64,000 nt of DNA from assembly GCA_020442165.1 (NCBI GenBank), contig JAGRKV010000035.1, positions 1 to 64,000 on the forward strand, in the 5' to 3' direction. Under the pieces are notes generated by a model. The model saw only the letters and a program-made list of their open reading frames with translations. It had not been told where the DNA came from and did not search any database. Numbering within the stretch: the stretch's first letter is position 1; each line of letters begins with the position of its first letter. Of this stretch, positions 18,831-27,791 are shown in pieces. Source of the stretch: Hyphomicrobiaceae bacterium. Its GTDB lineage: Bacteria; Pseudomonadota; Alphaproteobacteria; Rhizobiales; Hyphomicrobiaceae. A program made the position numbers and the translations under genes.

Positions 18831-19784
18831 TTGAGCGATTTGGGGTTCGCCTTTCCGATGAGTCGCCTGGGGCGTGAACCGGATATTCCGCCTGGCGGCA
18901 TCGTAGTCGTTGCCTGTGTCAGGAACGAGATGCTGCGTCTGCCGTGGTTCCTGGCACATCATCGCAAGCTGGGTGTGGCCCACTTTCTCATCATCGACAA
19001 CGACTCTGAAGACGGCACCATAGAGTTCCTGCGGCAACAGCCGGACGTCACGCTGTTTGAGACGCCGATGAGCTATGCGGAAAGCAAATGCGGCGTGTTG
19101 TGGCAAAATGCGGTGTTGGACGCCTATGTGCAAGGGCGGTGGGCCCTGATCCTGGATGCCGACGAGGTGCTCGTTTATCCGCGCTGCGAGAGTCTCCCTA
19201 TGCGTGCTCTCATCAACTATTTGGAACACACCGGGGCGGATGCTTTCATGGCGCCGCTTCTTGACATGTATTCCGATGGGCCAATAATGGCGACGGGATA
19301 CGTATCGGGTGCGCCTTTCACGGAGGCGTGTCCGTATTTCGATTGCAATACCTATGAATATGCATCAATCGGCCCCGGCGGTTCGCAAACACGCATTCGA
19401 GGAGGGCCGCGGCGCCGTCTGTTCTGGGATGCAGCCGAGGTCGATCATCCCGCACCGTTCCTGACAAAGATACCGTTGATATTCTGGAAGTCCGGACGGG
19501 CATTGGAGGCGTCGACGCATATCCTGCGGGATGCCCGCATGTCCGAGGCTACGGGCGTCTTGCTGCACTTCAAATTTCTGCAGGATTTCGCCGAGCGAGC
19601 CCAGATTGAAACGGCGCGGAAGGAGCATTTTGCCGGCGCGCGCCAGTATGCGGCTTATTGGCAAGCCATGTCAGGTGATCCCGATCTGTCCGCATATCAT
19701 GCAGGAGCTACGAAATATCGCGACAGCCTACAGCTCGTCGAACTCGGGCTCATGCGAATGCCGTCGGGCTATCCTGAAGGCTGA
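18831..19784 (+). CDS. Family 2-related glycosyltransferase
   Basis: 317 residues. The N-terminal GT-A core is of the Glyco_tranf_2_4 kind: VVACVRNEMLRLPWFLAHHRKLGV, then FLIIDNDSEDGTIEFL and the metal motif ALILDADEVLVYP (about 105-117). The second half is Tyr-, Cys- and Pro-rich (PYFDCNTYEYASIGP) as in relatives that act on capsule or O-antigen. The start is TTG at 18831, set by AGAGGAGG seven bases upstream; no in-frame ATG precedes the core. It may act together with the convergent relative at 19917-20876. Confidence 0.8.
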   Translation: MSDLGFAFPMSRLGREPDIPPGGIVVVACVRNEMLRLPWFLAHHRKLGVAHFLIIDNDSEDGTIEFLRQQPDVTLFETPMSYAESKCGVLWQNAVLDAYVQGRWALILDADEVLVYPRCESLPMRALINYLEHTGADAFMAPLLDMYSDGPIMATGYVSGAPFTEACPYFDCNTYEYASIGPGGSQTRIRGGPRRRLFWDAAEVDHPAPFLTKIPLIFWKSGRALEASTHILRDARMSEATGVLLHFKFLQDFAERAQIETARKEHFAGARQYAAYWQAMSGDPDLSAYHAGATKYRDSLQLVELGLMRMPSGYPEG

Positions 19785-19916
19785 TTCCGCCAGTTGCCTG
19801 GACATGTTTGAGACGGCCGCCATTGCGCACCGAAGTGGGGAAGGAGCTGCAGGCCCGTCCACGGGAAGTTCGCAGCTTTGGCCTCAGAGTGTGCGGCGCC
19901 GGAATATTTGGCAGTG

Positions 19917-20876
19917 CTAGATCGGCGCCGGCCGTTGGCGCGTCCACACCTGCCCAGGAGTGGGGAGTCTTCTGGTTGACGGAATTTCGCCGGGCTGGCC
20001 GATGATCGGTTCGATGCTTTCCAGCGCGTGCTTCAATGTGAGGTCGCGGATGATGCTGCCCTCCTGCAAGCCATCGGCAATCATCTGTGCGGTCGGCAGG
20101 GCATCGTGCAGCACCGTTTCGATGCCGGCTTCCCGAAGCATCCGATACCAACGTCGCCAATGCCAGCCAGCTTCCACGGGGAGTTCGGTGTTGCGGTCAT
20201 AGGCAGCCCCACCGGACATCACCTTCGATGCCAATTGCGCAGGTGAACGGATAGGCACATGCAGCACGCGAATTTTTGATGTGGTGCGCCGTACAGGGCG
20301 CGAATATCTCGCGTCGTGATTGCCCTGGCTGACGCTCACAAGTCCCTCCGCCCGCACGATAGCCTTCGTTGGGAGGCGATGGAGGAAGTAGGGAAGCTGC
20401 AGTGCGCCGGACATGCGGTCGGCAGGAGGGCTTATCCTCGTTCGATTATCGGACCGATAGACAATCCATTCAGGCCAGGGCTCTTGCGAGCGATCTGTGG
20501 CTGCGAATACGAGATTGTCGCGTTCGCAGTCGAGCACATGAGACCTGGCACGGGACAATGCTTTGGCGAGGTCATGCTCGGGATGCCACCAGAATTCATC
20601 GGCATCGCCGTTGATAATCCAGGTCGCTTTGAGGCGGTCCCTAGCGAGGGCCGCCATCCGCGTCACCCATTTCCACTGCGAATAGTCCTTGCCTGGCTCG
20701 TCGATGAGGGTGAGTACGCCGTCGTTGGCATACTCCTCGAGGATCTCGCGTGTGCCGTCGTCTGAACCGTTGTCCGTGGCGATGATGTGGGAAACGCCCG
20801 ACGACAAGTGATACCGAATGTTGGCATCGATTACGTCAGCCTCGTTCTTCACCAGCAGAGTCAGTACGAGGTTCAT
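19917..20876 (-). CDS. Family 2-related glycosyltransferase
   Basis: 319 residues from the ATG at 20876, which directly precedes the conserved NLVLTLLVKNEADVID. Next come HIIATDNGSDDGT and the metal motif WIINGDADEFWW. The family is the same Glyco_tranf_2_4 type as the preceding gene but with clearly different C-terminal sequence, including VEAGWHWRRWYRMLREAG. The frame continues to 20915 without ribosome site. Convergent with the previous gene, with 132 bases between them. Confidence 0.8.
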   Translation of the reverse strand: MNLVLTLLVKNEADVIDANIRYHLSSGVSHIIATDNGSDDGTREILEEYANDGVLTLIDEPGKDYSQWKWVTRMAALARDRLKATWIINGDADEFWWHPEHDLAKALSRARSHVLDCERDNLVFAATDRSQEPWPEWIVYRSDNRTRISPPADRMSGALQLPYFLHRLPTKAIVRAEGLVSVSQGNHDARYSRPVRRTTSKIRVLHVPIRSPAQLASKVMSGGAAYDRNTELPVEAGWHWRRWYRMLREAGIETVLHDALPTAQMIADGLQEGSIIRDLTLKHALESIEPIIGQPGEIPSTRRLPTPGQVWTRQRPAPI

Positions 20877-21653
20877 GACGCATCCCGCCGACACTGGGGG
20901 CGGATGCAGGACCAATTTCCCTCACCCGCGCGTCGAACTCCCCCGTAGTTGAGCGAGACGAAACCAAGCAACCTTCGTTGCTGCTCCCCGCGCTCCGACG
21001 CTTTGCCTGCATTTCAGGAACCGCCTTCCGGCGTTTGACGCGCCGCTGACGCGGGCTGCCCCTCAAACACAGTGTCCAGACCAATATCTCGGCCAAACCT
21101 TCATGAAAAGATAAAATACATATTTTATTGTTCATACTCTGTTTTTTCCGACTTGTGGATGAGGCCTGCCGCGTTGGCATTCGTGAAGAAAATTTCAGAT
21201 TGTTTCTGAAATGCATGTGCGTGCACGCTCGCTGGGCTATGCGGCGGAGCTTTCGCGATGTCTCTGATCGGCAAATGGTTTTCTCGCGCTACGCACGCTT
21301 ACGGCCGCTCGCCGAAGCGTTTGCGTGCTCAGCCGCACTGGTCCGAAATGGCTTTGGGGTGGGGATAGTGCTGGGCGCTGCAGTGCGTGCAGAAGCTGCC
21401 GCCGGTCACGCGGAACTGGGGCCGCCAAGAGGTTCGCGCTATTGCCCTGCAGGCAACTCATCTATCGAGATGACAATTCAAACGCGTTGGCAGGGTGTGA
21501 GAATGCGGCTCTCAATCCAGCATTTGGATCGGGTTTTCGGGAACTGGTGGCGTTTCGCCCTGAACCGGTGAACTTTCAGTTTGTCCAGAAAGGGTGGCGG
21601 CAGCATGGAGGTGCCAGCGGCTGGTTATCGCCAGGCCCTTGCAAAAGTGTAGC
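20877..21653. other. Long intergenic region with one possible small gene
   Basis: 777 bases between the last glycosyltransferase and tRNA-Leu. The part near 21100-21130 is AT-rich (aaaatacatattttattg), a candidate promoter or transfer scar. A 36-codon frame at 21258-21368 is listed separately. Other open frames are unlike proteins. Confidence 0.45.
21258..21368 (+). CDS. Possible small protein (36 residues)
   Basis: ATG at 21258, GGAG eight bases upstream, codons with high third-position G+C, stop TAG at 21366. The protein begins MSLIGKWFSRATHAYGRS and is basic and aromatic. I recognise no family. It is short enough to arise by chance, so this is a tentative call. Confidence 0.25.
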   Translation: MSLIGKWFSRATHAYGRSPKRLRAQPHWSEMALGWG

Positions 21654-21740
21654 TGGTGCCCCTGGCCCGACTCGAACGGGCACGTCATTACTGACAACAG
21701 ATTTTGAGTCTGCCGCGTCTACCGATTCCGCCACAGAGGC
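21654..21740 (-). tRNA. tRNA-Leu(CAA)
   Basis: The complement reads as an 87-base class II tRNA including CCA. The acceptor stem is GCCTCTG with CAGGGGC, the anticodon arm GCAGA-CTCAAAA-TCTGT gives anticodon CAA, a long variable arm (GTCAGTAATGAC) is present, and the T arm contains GTTCGAGTC. The 3' CCA is encoded. Confidence 0.95.
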
Positions 21741-21849
21741 TTCCGAGCCTTGGCTCGAAGGCGCGCATAATAGCCAGGGCGCGACCGCCGTCAACGCGAA
21801 TACCGTACCGTTCAGCCGACAGGGTGGAGATGCCGCGCGATAGGGCCGA

Positions 21850-22209
21850 TCAGCCGCCTCCGGCCTGAATCAGATAGACGCGGCGATTGATACATTGGAT
21901 CTCCGAAACCGAGACCTTGTCGCCCGCGCTCAGGCCGACGGCGTTGGTGACATTGTAGGCAATGACCTCGTGCCCGTCGTCCAGCCGGACCGCGGCGGAG
22001 ACTTCGCCTGACATGCCCTCGCCGGGCGCCATGGAGAGGCGCCAGTGCAGGAACGTGCCGGTGTGGTGGCCCGAAGGGGTAAGCGAGCAATCGGGGGGCG
22101 CGGGTTCTGTCGACTGGCGCGCGATCCAAGCGGACAGTGCCGCCGCAACGAGGAGTACAGCCCCCGCCGCAGCCCATATCCGCCCCGATGATGTCACTCT
22201 TGCGTTCAT
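21850..22209 (-). CDS. Small membrane-anchored protein, paralogue of the 22369-22737 gene
   Basis: 119 residues from the ATG at 22209. One N-terminal membrane helix (IWAAAGAVLLVAAALSAWIA) is followed by a periplasmic domain ending in AVRLDDGHEVIAYNVTNA and GDKVSVSEIQCINRRVYLI. The order G-x-V, DG(H/R)xV, GDxVxV is shared with the next gene and resembles a small OB- or SH3-like beta barrel. The open frame continues upstream into a short tandem repeat (22303-22340), which is not part of the gene. Function unknown. Confidence 0.65.
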   Translation of the reverse strand: MNARVTSSGRIWAAAGAVLLVAAALSAWIARQSTEPAPPDCSLTPSGHHTGTFLHWRLSMAPGEGMSGEVSAAVRLDDGHEVIAYNVTNAVGLSAGDKVSVSEIQCINRRVYLIQAGGG

Positions 22210-22302
22210 GTCCGGGTGACCGATTGCGATCCAGGTCGAACCTAGCGGAGACAATCGCAGGTTCAAAGGCTGATGCAATTCAAGTTCGCCGCCGATTGGG
22301 GT

Positions 22303-22340
22303 GCAATCCGCAATCCGCAATCCGCAGTCCGCAAACCGCC
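22303..22340. repeat. 7-base tandem repeat
   Basis: About five units of CAATCCG, the last two degenerate (CAGTCCG, CAAACCG). It lies upstream of the 119-residue protein gene, between the two paralogues, and may vary in copy number by slippage. Confidence 0.8.
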
Positions 22341-22368
22341 AACGGCATTCCACGCAGACGCGCGGCGG

Positions 22369-22737
22369 TTATCGCAGCGTGAACGTCGTCCGGCCGCTCA
22401 TATGATGGTGCTCGGTGATCTCGATGTGGTCGCCGACGTGGGGATCGCGCGACTTGTGGGTCAAGACCTTGACGTGGCGTCCATCCTCAAGCTTGACGCC
22501 TACTTCCAACCCGTCCAACGCGCCCTTGCCCGCGAACGTGTGGACATCGTCGATGGTGCCGGCGAGCTTGGTCTTGGTCTCGTGGGTGTCAAGGTCGACC
22601 AGCAGGAAGCCGGCGACGACCGTTGCCAGTATGGCCAATCCGATGCCGGCGATCTTCAGCCGCCGCATGCGCATGGCGCGGTCGAGTTTGACGCGGGTTT
22701 CGTGTCTCATTTTTTCAGGGTCCGGCTCTTGTGTCAC
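22369..22737 (-). CDS. Small membrane-anchored protein coupled to ethylmalonyl-CoA mutase
   Basis: 122 residues. A basic N-terminus is followed by one membrane helix (IAGIGLAILATVVAGFLL, about 29-46) and a periplasmic domain with GLEVGVKLEDGRHVKVL and VGDHIEITEHHHMSGR. The start overlaps the stop of the mutase gene by four bases, so it is translated after the mutase. It resembles the following 119-residue protein in size, topology and C-terminal pattern, pointing to a duplication. His-rich TEHHHMS could bind metal (inference). Function unknown. Confidence 0.7.
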   Translation of the reverse strand: MTQEPDPEKMRHETRVKLDRAMRMRRLKIAGIGLAILATVVAGFLLVDLDTHETKTKLAGTIDDVHTFAGKGALDGLEVGVKLEDGRHVKVLTHKSRDPHVGDHIEITEHHHMSGRTTFTLR

Positions 22738-24749
22738 GCCGCCTTGGCTTCGCCCGCCACAAGGCGGACGATGTCGGCCATGATGTCGTTCAGCTGGAAG
22801 TCCTTCGGGGTGTAGACGGCGGCGACGCCGAACGCCTTCAATGTTTTTGCGTCCTCGGGAGGAATGATGCCGCCGACGACGACGGGGATGTCGTCGAGGC
22901 CCTCGGCGCGCATGCGTTCCATGACTTCCTTGACCAACGGTACGTGACTGCCCGACAGGATCGAAAGACCGACGACGTGGACGCTTTCATCGACGGCGGC
23001 GCGGACGATCTGCGCGGGGGTGAGGCGGATGCCTTCGTAGACCACCTCCATGCCGCTGTCGCGTGCGCGGACCGCGATCTGTTCAGCGCCGTTGGAGTGG
23101 CCGTCGAGGCCCGGTTTGCCGACCAGGAACTTGATGCGGCGGCCAAGCTTGTCGGAGACGGTTTCGACGGAAGCGCGCACCGCATCGAGCGCGGTGCTCT
23201 CACGCTGGGCTGCGGCGGCGGCAACTCCCGTTGGCGCGCGATACTCACCAAAGATCTGGCGAAGCAGACCGCCCCATTCGCCCGACGTAACACCGGCCTT
23301 GGCGCAGGCAATCGACGGTTCCATGACGTTGCCGCCTTCCTTGGCAGCGCGTTCGAGTTCGGCAAGTGCTGCCGTCACAGCCTTGGCGTCGCGTTCTTCC
23401 CGCCAGGCCTTGAGACGTTCGATCTGCTCGGCTTCAACGGCTGGATCGATGACCTGGATGGCATCTTCGCCGCCTGAAAGCGGTGAGGGTTCTGTCTCGG
23501 TCCACTTGTTGACGCCGACGACGATCTGTTCGCCCGACTCGATGGCTGCGAGGCGTGCGGTGTTGCTCTCCACGAGCTTGCGCTTCATGTAGTCGATCGA
23601 GGCAACGGCGCCGCCCATTTTCGAAATGGTGGCGAGTTCGGTGCGGGCCTCTTCCTTCAGTGCCTCGACCTTTGCCGTCACTGCCTTGGAGCCATCGAAG
23701 ATGTCGGCATATTCGAGCAGGTCGGTTTCATAGGCCAGGATCTGCTGCATGCGCAGCGACCACTGCTGATCCCAGGGGCGCGGCAGGCCGAGCGCCTCGT
23801 TCCATGCGGGGAGCTGAAGGGCGCGGCAGCGTGCATTCTTTGACAGCGTGACGCCGAGGGCTGCGATCAGAATGCGATAGACGTTGTTTTCGGGCTGCGG
23901 CTCGGTAAGGCCCAGGGAGTTGACCTGCACGCCATACCGGAACATGCGGTTCTTGGGTTCGCTCACGCCGTAGCGCTCACGCGCGATCTCGTCCCACAAC
24001 TCGGTGAAGGCGCGCATCTTGCAGACTTCGGTGACGAACTTCAGGCCTGCATTGACGAAAAACGAAACGCGACCGACGACATTGCCGAAGCGCTCGGCGG
24101 GGACCTCGCCAGAAGCCTTGACTGTATCCAGAACCGCGATAGCAGTCGCCAGTGCATAAGCCAATTCCTGCACCGGTGTCGCGCCCGCTTCCTGCAGGTG
24201 GTAGGAGCACACGTTGGTCGGGTTCCACTTTGGCACGTTGGCGGTGGAGAAGACGATCGTGTCCTTGATGAGCTTCAAGGATGGTTCGGGCGGGAACACG
24301 TAGGTGCCGCGCGAGAGATATTCCTTGATGATGTCGTTCTGGATGGTGCCGGTGAGCTTCGTACGGTCAGCGCCCTGCTCGTCGGCAACGGCGACGTAGA
24401 GAGAGAGCAGCCATGCCGCCGTGGCGTTGATGGTCATGGACGTGTTCATCTGCTCGAGCGGGATGCCGTCGAGCAGCGTGCGCATGTCGCCCAGGTGCGA
24501 GACGGGCACGCCTACCTTGCCAACCTCGCCGCGGGCAAGCTCGTGGTCGGAATCGTAGCCGGTCTGGGTTGGCAGGTCGAAGGCGATGGAAAGGCCGGTC
24601 TGGCCTTTCGCGAGATTGGTCTTGTAGAGCGCGTTCGATTTGGCGGCGGTGGAGTGGCCCGCATAGGTGCGGAACAGCCAGGGTTTGTCGCGGGTGCCCG
24701 CTGCGGAGTCCAAGGTTTTCCCGGTCTTTTGTTTTGTTGTCTCAGCCAT
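22734..24749 (-). CDS. ecm: Ethylmalonyl-CoA mutase (MeaA-type)
   Basis: 671 residues from the ATG at 24749 (AGGAAA six bases upstream). This coenzyme B12-dependent mutase converts (2R)-ethylmalonyl-CoA to methylsuccinyl-CoA in the ethylmalonyl-CoA pathway. The N-terminal TIM-barrel begins DKPWLFRTYAGHSTAAKSN and LSIAFDLPTQTGYDSDH, the form typical of MeaA/Ecm rather than methylmalonyl-CoA mutase. The C-terminal B12 domain has the DxHxxG motif (GLDGHSNG), SILSGSH and VVVGGIIPPED. The 4-base overlap with the next gene makes a two-gene unit. Crotonyl-CoA carboxylase/reductase lies about 1 kb away on the other strand. Confidence 0.95.
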   Translation of the reverse strand: MAETTKQKTGKTLDSAAGTRDKPWLFRTYAGHSTAAKSNALYKTNLAKGQTGLSIAFDLPTQTGYDSDHELARGEVGKVGVPVSHLGDMRTLLDGIPLEQMNTSMTINATAAWLLSLYVAVADEQGADRTKLTGTIQNDIIKEYLSRGTYVFPPEPSLKLIKDTIVFSTANVPKWNPTNVCSYHLQEAGATPVQELAYALATAIAVLDTVKASGEVPAERFGNVVGRVSFFVNAGLKFVTEVCKMRAFTELWDEIARERYGVSEPKNRMFRYGVQVNSLGLTEPQPENNVYRILIAALGVTLSKNARCRALQLPAWNEALGLPRPWDQQWSLRMQQILAYETDLLEYADIFDGSKAVTAKVEALKEEARTELATISKMGGAVASIDYMKRKLVESNTARLAAIESGEQIVVGVNKWTETEPSPLSGGEDAIQVIDPAVEAEQIERLKAWREERDAKAVTAALAELERAAKEGGNVMEPSIACAKAGVTSGEWGGLLRQIFGEYRAPTGVAAAAAQRESTALDAVRASVETVSDKLGRRIKFLVGKPGLDGHSNGAEQIAVRARDSGMEVVYEGIRLTPAQIVRAAVDESVHVVGLSILSGSHVPLVKEVMERMRAEGLDDIPVVVGGIIPPEDAKTLKAFGVAAVYTPKDFQLNDIMADIVRLVAGEAKAA

Positions 24750-25050
24750 TCCGGTTTCCTGCAAAAAAGCCTGCCGTACCCTCCACCTGGCGGACGGTTC
24801 CGGACATCGAGCCCAGAAGAGCGTGCGCAGGTGCGGCGGATCCACTTCCGCGTAAGCTACAAGAGCAATTGCTGCAAAGCAAAATCGTCTTTTTGGGGAA
24901 AGGCGGTGGGTGAGCGCCCCTGTTGGGGCTGCTTCCGCCAGGCTTGTGGCGACAGCCCCTTATGGCTGCCCTGTCGCGTGGCGGCGCATCTGGCCGCTGC
25001 ATTGGCTGCGGCCGGCGGATCGGCGATGAAATCCGTGCGCGGGTAGCGGT

Positions 25051-25452
25051 CTAGCGGCGGGGAATCGTTGATGGCAGAGTGGAATTGCCTTCGCGGGTGA
25101 CCGTCGGCCTGAACACGTCAGCCACCGCACTGCTGGTGCGCATCACAAAGATCATGAAGAGGAGCGCGATCATCATGCCGATCGTGCTGATCGCAATGAT
25201 GTTGGCGTCAGGGCTTGCGAATATGGTCAGGTTCAACTTCATGAACACGAAATTAAGCACGAATGCACCCGCCTGGAATGCCAGGACAAACATCGTGGTC
25301 AAAATGCCGGAGTCCACATTTTGCTTCAGCACGTAGCTGGAGCCGGCAATGAGAACACCGATCGTGAACAGCGTGGAGGCGTTCAAATGGCTGACGTAGC
25401 TGCTGAATTCAAGCCATAGATCGTGCATGGACGCGGGTTCCTCAACGGGCAT
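25051..25452 (-). CDS. Small multi-spanning membrane protein
   Basis: 133 residues from the ATG at 25452 (a later ATG at 25428 and an earlier TTG at 25482 are possible). Three to four membrane helices can be seen: NASTLFTIGVLIAGSSYVL, TTMFVLAFQAGAFVLNFVF, and ANIIAISTIGMMIALLFMIFVM. The tail is polar. No family recognised. It sits between the ecm and ccr genes, divergent from ccr; whether it serves the pathway is unknown. Confidence 0.65.
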   Translation of the reverse strand: MPVEEPASMHDLWLEFSSYVSHLNASTLFTIGVLIAGSSYVLKQNVDSGILTTMFVLAFQAGAFVLNFVFMKLNLTIFASPDANIIAISTIGMMIALLFMIFVMRTSSAVADVFRPTVTREGNSTLPSTIPRR

Positions 25453-25708
25453 TTCGCCGGCTATCTTGAGGGGGGCCGGCAAGCCTTCCGACGCTCAGCT
25501 TAGGGCCGGCGGCTTAATAATTGGTGCAAGTGGTGGACTGCGACAGCATTGGGGCTTTATTGCAGCGCAAAAACATGCTTCATTCGCCGCCCAGGCTGGC
25601 CATGTTGCGCTGCGTCGACCGACGGGGGAGTGCGCGCGCGGCGGCCTCTTGACCATTCCGGAGCAATACCGGAAAGCGCCAGAAGACCGTGCCGGGAGAC
25701 CAATCATA

Positions 25709-27043
25709 ATGTCGAGCCAAAGCGCCGCCAAGAAGACCGACGACGCAAGCGGGGTCAGTGCCCCAGCCGTGGTGGAGGCCAAAAAAGACCTCTACGAAAT
25801 CGGCGAGATTCCGCCGCTTGGGCATGTGCCCAAGAACATGTACGCCTGGGCTATCCGCGAAGAGCGGCATGGCGAACCCGATACTGCGATGCAGGTCGAG
25901 GTGTTGCCGACCTGGGAACTCGATAGCCACGAGGTTCTCGTTCTGGTGATGGCTGCGGGTGTCAACTACAACGGCGTGTGGGCGGCTCTGGGGACACCCA
26001 TATCGCCTATTCGTGACGTGCATAAGAACCCGTTCCACATCGCTGGTTCAGATGCATCGGGCATCGTCTGGGCGGTTGGTTCCAAGGTGAAGCGCTGGAA
26101 AGTCGGCGATGAAGTCGTCATCCACTGCAACCAGGACGATGGCGACGACGAGGAGTGCAACGGCGGCGATCCGATGTTCTCGACGTCGCAGCGGATCTGG
26201 GGCTACGAGACACCGGACGGTTCTTTCGCCCAGTTTGCGCGCGTGCAGGACCGCCAGTGCCTGGAGCGTCCGAAGCATCTCACCTGGGAAGAGAGCGCCT
26301 GTTACACGCTGACGCTTGCTACCGCTTACCGCATGCTTTTCGGTCATCGTCCGCATGTTCTGCGGCCGGGGCACAATGTGCTCGTGTGGGGCGCCTCGGG
26401 AGGTCTCGGCTCGTTCGCGGTGCAGCTTTGCGCGACGTCGGGTGCCAACGCCGTCGGTATCGTTTCGGATGAAGATAAGCGCGACTTCGTGATGCAGCTG
26501 GGCGCCAAGGGCGTGCTCAACCGCAACGACTTCAAGTGCTGGGGCCAGTTGCCGAAGGTGAATACCAAGGAATTCGGCGACTGGATGAAGGAGATGCGCA
26601 AGTTCGGCAAGGCGATCTGGGACGTCACCGGCAAGGGCGTCAACGTCGATTGCGTGTTCGAACATCCCGGCGAGGCGACATTCCCGGTTTCGGTCAATGT
26701 CGTGAAGCGCGGTGGCATGGTCGTCATCTGCGCGGGCACGACGGGCTACAACTTGACGATGGACGCGCGGTACCTGTGGATGCATCAGAAGCGTGTACAG
26801 GGTTCGCACTTCGCCAATCTCATGCAGGCATCGCAGGCCAACAAGCTCGTTGTCGAGCGGCGCATCGATCCGTGCATGTCAGAGGTGTTCCCCTGGCAGC
26901 AGATTCCGAAGGCGCACATGCGCATGCTGAAGAACCAGCACAAGCCAGGTAATATGGCGGTGCTGGTGAGCGCGCCAACGACGGGCTTGCGCACCTTCGA
27001 GGACGTGCTGGAGGCTTCCGAGCAGCGCTTCGGCAAAGCCTGA
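25709..27043 (+). CDS. ccr: Crotonyl-CoA carboxylase/reductase
   Basis: 444 residues from the ATG at 25709, with GGGAG upstream. This medium-chain reductase carries out NADPH-dependent reductive carboxylation of crotonyl-CoA to ethylmalonyl-CoA, the defining step of the ethylmalonyl-CoA pathway. Matches include the N-terminal DLYEIGEIPPLGHVPKNMYAW, VMAAGVNYNGVWAALGTP, the acidic stretch NQDDGDDEECNGGDPMFS, the nucleotide motif VWGASGGLGSFAVQL, and the C-terminal MDARYLWMHQKRVQGSHFAN. All are characteristic of Ccr rather than simple quinone reductases. The frame is open 94 codons further upstream, but that part is not family-like. A strong terminator follows. Confidence 0.95.
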   Translation: MSSQSAAKKTDDASGVSAPAVVEAKKDLYEIGEIPPLGHVPKNMYAWAIREERHGEPDTAMQVEVLPTWELDSHEVLVLVMAAGVNYNGVWAALGTPISPIRDVHKNPFHIAGSDASGIVWAVGSKVKRWKVGDEVVIHCNQDDGDDEECNGGDPMFSTSQRIWGYETPDGSFAQFARVQDRQCLERPKHLTWEESACYTLTLATAYRMLFGHRPHVLRPGHNVLVWGASGGLGSFAVQLCATSGANAVGIVSDEDKRDFVMQLGAKGVLNRNDFKCWGQLPKVNTKEFGDWMKEMRKFGKAIWDVTGKGVNVDCVFEHPGEATFPVSVNVVKRGGMVVICAGTTGYNLTMDARYLWMHQKRVQGSHFANLMQASQANKLVVERRIDPCMSEVFPWQQIPKAHMRMLKNQHKPGNMAVLVSAPTTGLRTFEDVLEASEQRFGKA

Positions 27044-27095
27044 GGCGTGGCCTGAGTTAGGGACACAAGCTCTTCGATTGCCAAAGATTGCAGCG

Positions 27096-27123
27096 GGGCG
27101 GCCATAAACGGCCGCCCTGTTTT
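27096..27123 (+). terminator. Intrinsic terminator after ccr
   Basis: GGGCGGCC (27096-27103) pairs perfectly with GGCCGCCC (27110-27117) around a six-base loop and is followed by TGTTTTGTTT. Confidence 0.85.
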
Positions 27124-27187
27124 GTTTGCGGCCGCCAGGTCATGCCTGCTTGGTGCCCTGTCCAATTAAGGACCGGTGTATGTGGGC

Positions 27188-27613
27188 TCAGACGGAACCG
27201 CCGAAAGCCGCCCCGGCCACCGCCTGCTCCAACCGGATCAATCGCGAATCGAGGACGGCTGCCTGTCTATGGACGACAGCAATTCTATAATCGGGGTCGC
27301 GGATCATTTCGACGAATGCTGCCACCGATGGATATTCGGCGATGAAGCACTCGTCCCAGACTTCGCTTTGCGGTCCAATAAGGGTCAATTCAAACCGGCC
27401 TCGCCAGATAATTTGGCCGCCGACGCGCTGGAAGACCGGCTGGCTTTCACGAGCGTAGTCGGCGTAGGCTTCCGCGCCCTTTGCATTGCGGCCATCGGGA
27501 TAAATGGCATGTTCGCGGAAGCGGACGAGGTTGAGCATCTGGACCGGGCCTGGGCGGTCGTTGGCGCGGAAGGTGGAAAAGGCATCCTTTGTGGGGTCGA
27601 TGTATCCGTCCAT
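27188..27613 (-). CDS. DUF1330 protein
   Basis: 141 residues from the ATG at 27613 (GGAAG seven bases upstream). The N-terminus GPVQMLNLVRFRE and the later FIAEYPSVAAFVEMIRDPDYRIAVVHRQAA are the typical pattern of DUF1330, a dimeric alpha/beta-barrel (ferredoxin-like) fold of unknown function. The upstream open frame is not family-like. Divergent from the permease gene, with 178 bases of shared promoter region. Confidence 0.8.
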   Translation of the reverse strand: MDGYIDPTKDAFSTFRANDRPGPVQMLNLVRFREHAIYPDGRNAKGAEAYADYARESQPVFQRVGGQIIWRGRFELTLIGPQSEVWDECFIAEYPSVAAFVEMIRDPDYRIAVVHRQAAVLDSRLIRLEQAVAGAAFGGSV

Positions 27614-27791
27614 GCGGCAGCTTCCGTTTGCTTGCAGCAGCACTATCACTGCGGCGGGCACTTGAAGGAATGCGACTGTGCCCGCAATGCGTGGGGTGAG
27701 CAACATTGCATGCCGGGCGGGTTGACCGGGGCCGAAGGGCGCGCGAAAGGATTTCCACCGCGCATGCGGTAGGACCTGGGGAGTAGGTGCA

